A stretch of 17,039 nucleotides of DNA, from the NCBI GenBank assembly GCA_031255955.1, contig JAIRRO010000094.1, forward strand, positions 1 through 17,039, in the 5' to 3' direction. Positions 13,965 through 17,039 of this stretch are shown here, one piece after another. The notes beneath the pieces were generated by a model. That model ran no database searches, was not told the DNA's origin, and was given only the letters and a program-made list of their open reading frames with translations. Origin of the DNA: Oscillospiraceae bacterium (GTDB lineage Bacteria; Bacillota; Clostridia; Oscillospirales; Oscillospiraceae). Position 1 is the stretch's first letter. Every line of letters starts with the position of its first letter. The translations under genes were made by a program, and so were the position numbers.

Positions 13965-14594
13965 TTACTTGGAATAAAGCTCGACGATGAGCTGTTCCTC
14001 GACGGGCAGATCAATATCCTCACGCGTCGGCTCTGCCAGAACGCGAGCCACGTGGTTCTCGGCGTCATAATCCAGCCAGCTCGGCGGCTTGCGCGAGGCG
14101 TTCGCCTCTATTGAGGACTTGAACTTTTCCAGCTTGCGGCTGGAATCCTTCAACGCCACCGTCATACCCGGCTTTACAAGGAAGGATGGTATGTTCACCT
14201 TTTTCCCGTCAACCGTAAAATGGTTGTGCAAAACGAGCTGTCTTGCCTCCGCGCGGCTCATAGCAAAGCCCAGACGGTATACAGTGTTGTCCAGCCTTGT
14301 TTCGAGCAGCGATAGAAGGTTATCGCCCGTTTTTCCGCGCTTGCGGCTTGCCATTCTGAAATAGCCGCGGAATTGGGATTCAAGCACCCCGTAATAGCGC
14401 TTCGCCTTCTGCTTTTCACGCAGCTGCGTCGCGTATTCAGAGGGTTTATTCGCCCTGTCGTTGCCGTGCACGCCCGGCGGGTGATATTCGCCCTCCGCCG
14501 CGCATTTTTCGGTGTAGCAGCGGTCGCCCTTCAAAAATAGCTTTTGCCCCTCTCGGCGGCAAAGGCGGCAGACCGCGCCAGTATATCTTGCCAT
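13965..14594 (-). CDS. rpsD: 30S ribosomal protein S4, zinc-binding form
   Basis: 209 residues, full length. The N terminus keeps the zinc knuckle of the C+ paralog: Cys9, Cys12, Cys26 and Cys31 (CRLC and CYTEKC). The S4 RNA-binding domain (about 95-160) includes RLDNTVYRLGFAMSRAEARQ and HNHFTVDGKKVNIPS. S4 nucleates assembly of the 30S body and in bacteria can repress its own mRNA. GGAGG precedes the ATG. A zinc-type S4 located in the alpha operon is usual for Clostridia, whereas B. subtilis keeps rpsD elsewhere with its own leader. Confidence 0.98.
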   Translation of the reverse strand: MARYTGAVCRLCRREGQKLFLKGDRCYTEKCAAEGEYHPPGVHGNDRANKPSEYATQLREKQKAKRYYGVLESQFRGYFRMASRKRGKTGDNLLSLLETRLDNTVYRLGFAMSRAEARQLVLHNHFTVDGKKVNIPSFLVKPGMTVALKDSSRKLEKFKSSIEANASRKPPSWLDYDAENHVARVLAEPTREDIDLPVEEQLIVELYSK

Positions 14595-14644
14595 ATTTTC
14601 GGTACCTCCAGTTCACGATTCCAAAATCAGATTTATATTCAACG

Positions 14645-15049
14645 CTATACTCTGCGCCGCTTTGGCGGGCGGCACCCGTTGTGCGGTATCGGCGTGACGT
14701 CTTTAATCATCGTCACCTCAAGTCCCGCGGATTGCAGGGCGCGTATCGCCGCCTCGCGTCCGCCTCCGGGACCCTTTACAAAGACCTCTACGGTTTTCAG
14801 TCCGTGCTCCATTGCTGCCTTCGCCGCCGTTTCCGCCGCTGTCTGTGCGGCGAATGGCGTGGATTTACGACTGCCCTTAAAGCCCATCTCACCCGCCGAC
14901 GCCCACGATATGGCGTTTCCCGACGTGTCCGTGATTGTCACCATCGTGTTGTTAAAGGAGGAACGGATATGCACGGCTCCCTTTTCAATATTCTTCCGTT
15001 CGCGGCGGCGCGTGCGCGCCTTTGCCTTGCCCTTGGTCGCTGCTGCCAT
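14645..15049 (-). CDS. rpsK: 30S ribosomal protein S11
   Basis: 134 residues. After a basic N-terminal tail (KGKAKARTRRRERKN) the core reads GAVHIRSSFNNTMVTITD and GNAISWASAGEMGFKGSRKS, and the C-terminal VTPIPHNGCRPPKRRRV is the family hallmark. S11 forms part of the 30S platform near the mRNA exit. The GGGAGG site begins immediately after the rpsM stop, 15 bp upstream of the ATG, so the two genes are closely coupled. Confidence 0.98.
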   Translation of the reverse strand: MAAATKGKAKARTRRRERKNIEKGAVHIRSSFNNTMVTITDTSGNAISWASAGEMGFKGSRKSTPFAAQTAAETAAKAAMEHGLKTVEVFVKGPGGGREAAIRALQSAGLEVTMIKDVTPIPHNGCRPPKRRRV

Positions 15050-15065
15050 TTAGTGCTTTCCTCCC

Positions 15066-15434
15066 TTACTTCTTCTTGTTGGCTATCGTGCGCTTGGGAC
15101 CCTTGCGTGTGCGCGCGTTTGTCTGTGTGCGTTGTCCGCGCACGGGCAGTCCGCGGCGGTGCCTTGTGCCGCGATAGCTGCCTATCTCGGTCAGGCGCTT
15201 GATGTCAAGCGCCACTGTGCGGCGCAGGTCACCCTCGACGGTGTACTGCTTGTCAATGATCTCGCGGAGCGCCGCTTCCTGCGCCTCTGTCAGATCCTTG
15301 ACGCGCGTGCTGGGGTCAATGCCCGTTTGCGCAAGAATTTTTTTCGCGCTGCCGATTCCTATGCCGTACACATAGGTGAGCCCCACCTCTATGCGTTTTT
15401 CGCGGGGCAGGTCGATACCGGAAATACGTGCCAT
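15066..15434 (-). CDS. rpsM: 30S ribosomal protein S13
   Basis: 122 residues, normal length. MARISGIDLPREKRIEVGLTYVYGIG and the C-terminal YRGTRHRRGLPVRGQRTQTNARTRKGP are diagnostic. S13 sits in the 30S head and contacts P-site tRNA and the 50S subunit through its basic tail. GAAAGG lies upstream of the ATG, adjoining the rpmJ stop 21 bp away. Confidence 0.98.
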   Translation of the reverse strand: MARISGIDLPREKRIEVGLTYVYGIGIGSAKKILAQTGIDPSTRVKDLTEAQEAALREIIDKQYTVEGDLRRTVALDIKRLTEIGSYRGTRHRRGLPVRGQRTQTNARTRKGPKRTIANKKK

Positions 15435-15455
15435 ACTTTGATAATCAATCCTTTC

Positions 15456-15569
15456 TCAGCCTTGTCTCTGCTTGTGCTTTGGATTTTCGCAAATCACCAT
15501 AACCCGACCTCGTCTACGGATTACTTTGCATTTTTCGCACATTTGCTTTACTGACGCTCTTACCTTCAT
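15456..15569 (-). CDS. rpmJ: 50S ribosomal protein L36, zinc-binding form
   Basis: A 37-residue gene read directly from the minus strand: MKVRASVKQMCEKCKVIRRR followed by GRVMVICENPKHKQRQG. The zinc ribbon is intact with Cys11, Cys14, Cys27 and His32, so this is the C+ type L36. It lies in its standard place between infA and rpsM. The gene is complete from the ATG at 15569 to TGA at 15458-15456, and an AGGAGAGG ribosome-binding site lies upstream. Confidence 0.97.
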   Translation of the reverse strand: MKVRASVKQMCEKCKVIRRRGRVMVICENPKHKQRQG

Positions 15570-15621
15570 TTTAATTCAACCTCTCCTTTTCGGGTATTAA
15601 TTGCGATACACCGCGTGGGCG

Positions 15622-15840
15622 TTACCTTGATCTCCATGTTATCCTACCGCGTGTTAAGTCATACGGCGACATTTGAACCGTCACCTTGTCTCCCGGGACT
15701 ATACGAATATAGTTCTGGCGCAGCTTCCCGGAGATATGCGCGAGGATAGTGTGTCCCTTTCCGATGTCCACCCGGAACATCGTGTTGGGCAGGGATTCCG
15801 TCACTGTTCCTTCGGTTTCAATCATATCATCCTTTGCCAA
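15622..15840 (-). CDS. infA: Translation initiation factor IF-1, TTG start
   Basis: 72 residues from TTG 15840 (read MAKDDMIETEGTVTESLPNTM), the exact length of bacterial IF-1, an OB-fold protein that occupies the 30S A site during initiation. Further signatures are FRVDIGKGHTILAHISGKLR and RIVPGDKVTVQMSPYDLTRGRI. The frame remains open to an ATG at 15912, but those 24 residues are Arg-rich antisense-like sequence within the upstream gene, and the normal IF-1 start matches the TTG. GGAAGGGGG lies about ten bases upstream. The first 14 bp overlap the end of the KOW gene, so translation is probably coupled. A TTG start for an essential, abundant factor is notable. Confidence 0.95.
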   Translation of the reverse strand: MAKDDMIETEGTVTESLPNTMFRVDIGKGHTILAHISGKLRQNYIRIVPGDKVTVQMSPYDLTRGRITWRSR

Positions 15841-16243
15841 TGTGCATACCCCCTTCCTTCGCCATCGCCTTTGCCGTCGTTTTCTTCCCCTTTGCTTCCC
15901 TTGGCGTCTCAACCGGTCTGTCGTTCGGCGGCGCCTGTGTCTCCGCGTCGCTTTGCCGTTCCGCCAGCGCCCGCCGCAGCTCTGCGTTTGTCACCCGCTC
16001 GCCGCCGCGCAGCTTCTCCGCCGCGCGCGCTTCGCTGTTCCCGGAGCTCGTAACGTGCTTTCGCTTCTTCTTCTTCGGGCGCTCTATCCTCCGCAGACGT
16101 CCATCCGCGAGGTATACAAAGCTGTCATCCGCCGCCACAACAAAAAACTCTCTGCCGACGTCCCGCCCGCGCAGCGACGTCACAATGTCCGCCACCGCTA
16201 TTTCACTGCTGTTTGATCTTCGATCCGTACTGTCCGTTTCCAT
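15827..16243 (-). CDS. KOW-domain RNA-binding protein (L14e-like) with extended C terminus
   Basis: 138 residues. A KOW-like core (about 19-64) reads DIVTSLRGRDVGREFFVV and YLADGRLRRIERPKKKKRKHV, followed by GERVTNAELRRALAE (81-95). This matches the small proteins found between map and infA in many Clostridia, which are annotated as KOW or L14e-like RNA-binding proteins and normally end about here. The remaining 43 residues, rich in Pro, Lys and Glu, are an extra tail that carries the infA ribosome-binding site in its coding sequence. The role is unproven but the location implies ribosome function. The start at ATG 16243 has only a weak site (GTGACGAG) upstream. Confidence 0.82.
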   Translation of the reverse strand: METDSTDRRSNSSEIAVADIVTSLRGRDVGREFFVVAADDSFVYLADGRLRRIERPKKKKRKHVTSSGNSEARAAEKLRGGERVTNAELRRALAERQSDAETQAPPNDRPVETPREAKGKKTTAKAMAKEGGMHIGKG

Positions 16244-16285
16244 CTCGTCACACTCAAATTAATTCACTTCGTTTTCGGCTGCCGG

Positions 16286-17039
16286 TCACATCGCTTCGTG
16301 CGCTGTGAGGATTTCCGGCTCGCCGCCCGTTATTAACAATGTGTTCTCGTAATGCGCGGAGAGTCTTCCGTCCGCTGTTACTACCGTCCATCCGTCCGGC
16401 AGCACCCTTATCGCCGCCGCGCCCGCGTTGACCATCGGCTCCACCGCTATCGTCATCCCCGCGAGAAGTCTGGGGTCGGCGCCGCGTCTGGGCTCCTCCA
16501 CATAGTTCGGAATTTCGGGCGGCTCGTGCATTTTTCTGCCCACCCCGTGTCCGATGTAATCCCGAACGACTGAGAATCCGTTTCTTTCGGCGCAGGTCTG
16601 CACGGCGCGGGATATGTCCGAAACTCTGTTGCCCGCCCTTGCGAGCTTTAACGCCTCAAAGAAGCTTTGCCGTGTTACCTCTACAAGAAGCCGCGCCTCC
16701 GCTGTGCCTTCCCCGACGATATATGTCGCCGCGCAGTCGCCTATAAATCCGTCCTTTTCCGCACCGACATCTATGCTGACAACATCGCCCTCGCGGAGCT
16801 CGCGTTTCCCCGGAATTCCGTGGATCACCTCGTCGTTCACGGAGATGCACACGCTGTTGGGGAACCCCCCGTACCCGAGAAACGCCGGTCGCGCGCCTTC
16901 GGAAATGATATACGCCTTCACCTCTTTGTCAATCCTTTGCGTCGTCATTCCGACGCTGATCATCTCTCCCGCCAGAGCACGCGCCGCCGCGGTGATTTTC
17001 CCCGCGCGCCGCATCAGTTCTATCTCTCTCGGGGATTTG
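16286..17039 (-). CDS. map: Type I methionine aminopeptidase (5' end beyond the window)
   Basis: The frame is open to the window edge and its last visible residues, KSPREIELMRRAGK, are the usual beginning of Map after the first few residues, so the start codon is just outside; the internal ATG at 17014 is not the start. The pita-bread metal ligands are present. Numbered from that internal Met they are Asp82 in SIDVG, Asp93 in IGDCA, His156 in GHGVGR, Glu192 in VEPM, and Glu223 in HYENT. His65 in VIHGIPG is the substrate-binding histidine. Map removes N-terminal methionine from nascent proteins. Its place at the head of this block, before the KOW protein and infA, is the standard order in Firmicutes. 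Confidence 0.96.
   Translation of the reverse strand, partial: KSPREIELMRRAGKITAAARALAGEMISVGMTTQRIDKEVKAYIISEGARPAFLGYGGFPNSVCISVNDEVIHGIPGKRELREGDVVSIDVGAEKDGFIGDCAATYIVGEGTAEARLLVEVTRQSFFEALKLARAGNRVSDISRAVQTCAERNGFSVVRDYIGHGVGRKMHEPPEIPNYVEEPRRGADPRLLAGMTIAVEPMVNAGAAAIRVLPDGWTVVTADGRLSAHYENTLLITGGEPEILTAHEAM

Noticed and set aside
13926..15202. Plus-strand ORFs across rpsD, rpsK and rpsM
   Set aside because: They are antisense to unmistakable ribosomal protein genes and encode no recognisable domains.
15841..15912. ATG start for infA 24 codons upstream
   Set aside because: It adds an Arg-rich extension to a 72-residue family and lies wholly inside the KOW gene; TTG 15840 has a good ribosome-binding site.

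Overview
The window (about 58% GC by eye) reads as a chromosomal segment of an endospore-forming member of the Clostridia, probably an uncultured Oscillospirales-like lineage. The grounds are a spoIID gene, a DUF2325 gene, a zinc-type (C+) ribosomal protein S4, and the Firmicutes ribosomal order map - KOW protein - infA - rpmJ - rpsM - rpsK - rpsD - rpoA - rplQ. The taxonomic placement is inference. I see no integrase, transposase, CRISPR array, tRNA or rRNA.

Left end (1-3132): the first 24 codons of purE leave the window on the minus strand with their own promoter. Next comes a compact DNA-damage-type island. A minus-strand operon encodes an XRE-family repressor, an ImmA/IrrE-like metallopeptidase and an SRAP-domain abasic-site protein, and a Y-family translesion polymerase is transcribed divergently from it. 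The 180-bp gap between the two arms holds two near-consensus promoters that face each other, a palindrome between them, and three copies of a (T)TAGTGC-like repeat placed in or beside the promoters. I infer a protease-controlled repair regulon analogous to IrrE/DdrO or ImmA/ImmR. This is the most interesting part of the window.

Middle (3133-7350): a DUF2325 gene with a very strong promoter and a long, structured-looking leader; a convergent polytopic membrane protein of unknown role; spoIID (peptidoglycan remodelling during engulfment); and a minus-strand cobT-cobU pair for assembling the cobalamin nucleotide loop. The 3' ends of spoIID and cobU overlap by 86 bp around a perfect 14-bp inverted repeat.

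Right-centre (7351-12470): a MacB-like ABC transporter with ATPase and permease fused in one 890-residue chain, starting at TTG, followed by a 704-residue U32-family protein of the RlhA type (probable rRNA hydroxylation). A strong bidirectional terminator closes this stretch.

Right end (12485-17039): the distal part of the ribosomal/alpha operon on the minus strand, from a map gene cut by the window edge through a KOW RNA-binding protein that overlaps infA (TTG start), then rpmJ, rpsM, rpsK, rpsD, rpoA and rplQ. The rpsD-rpoA gap is unusually long and contains hairpins.
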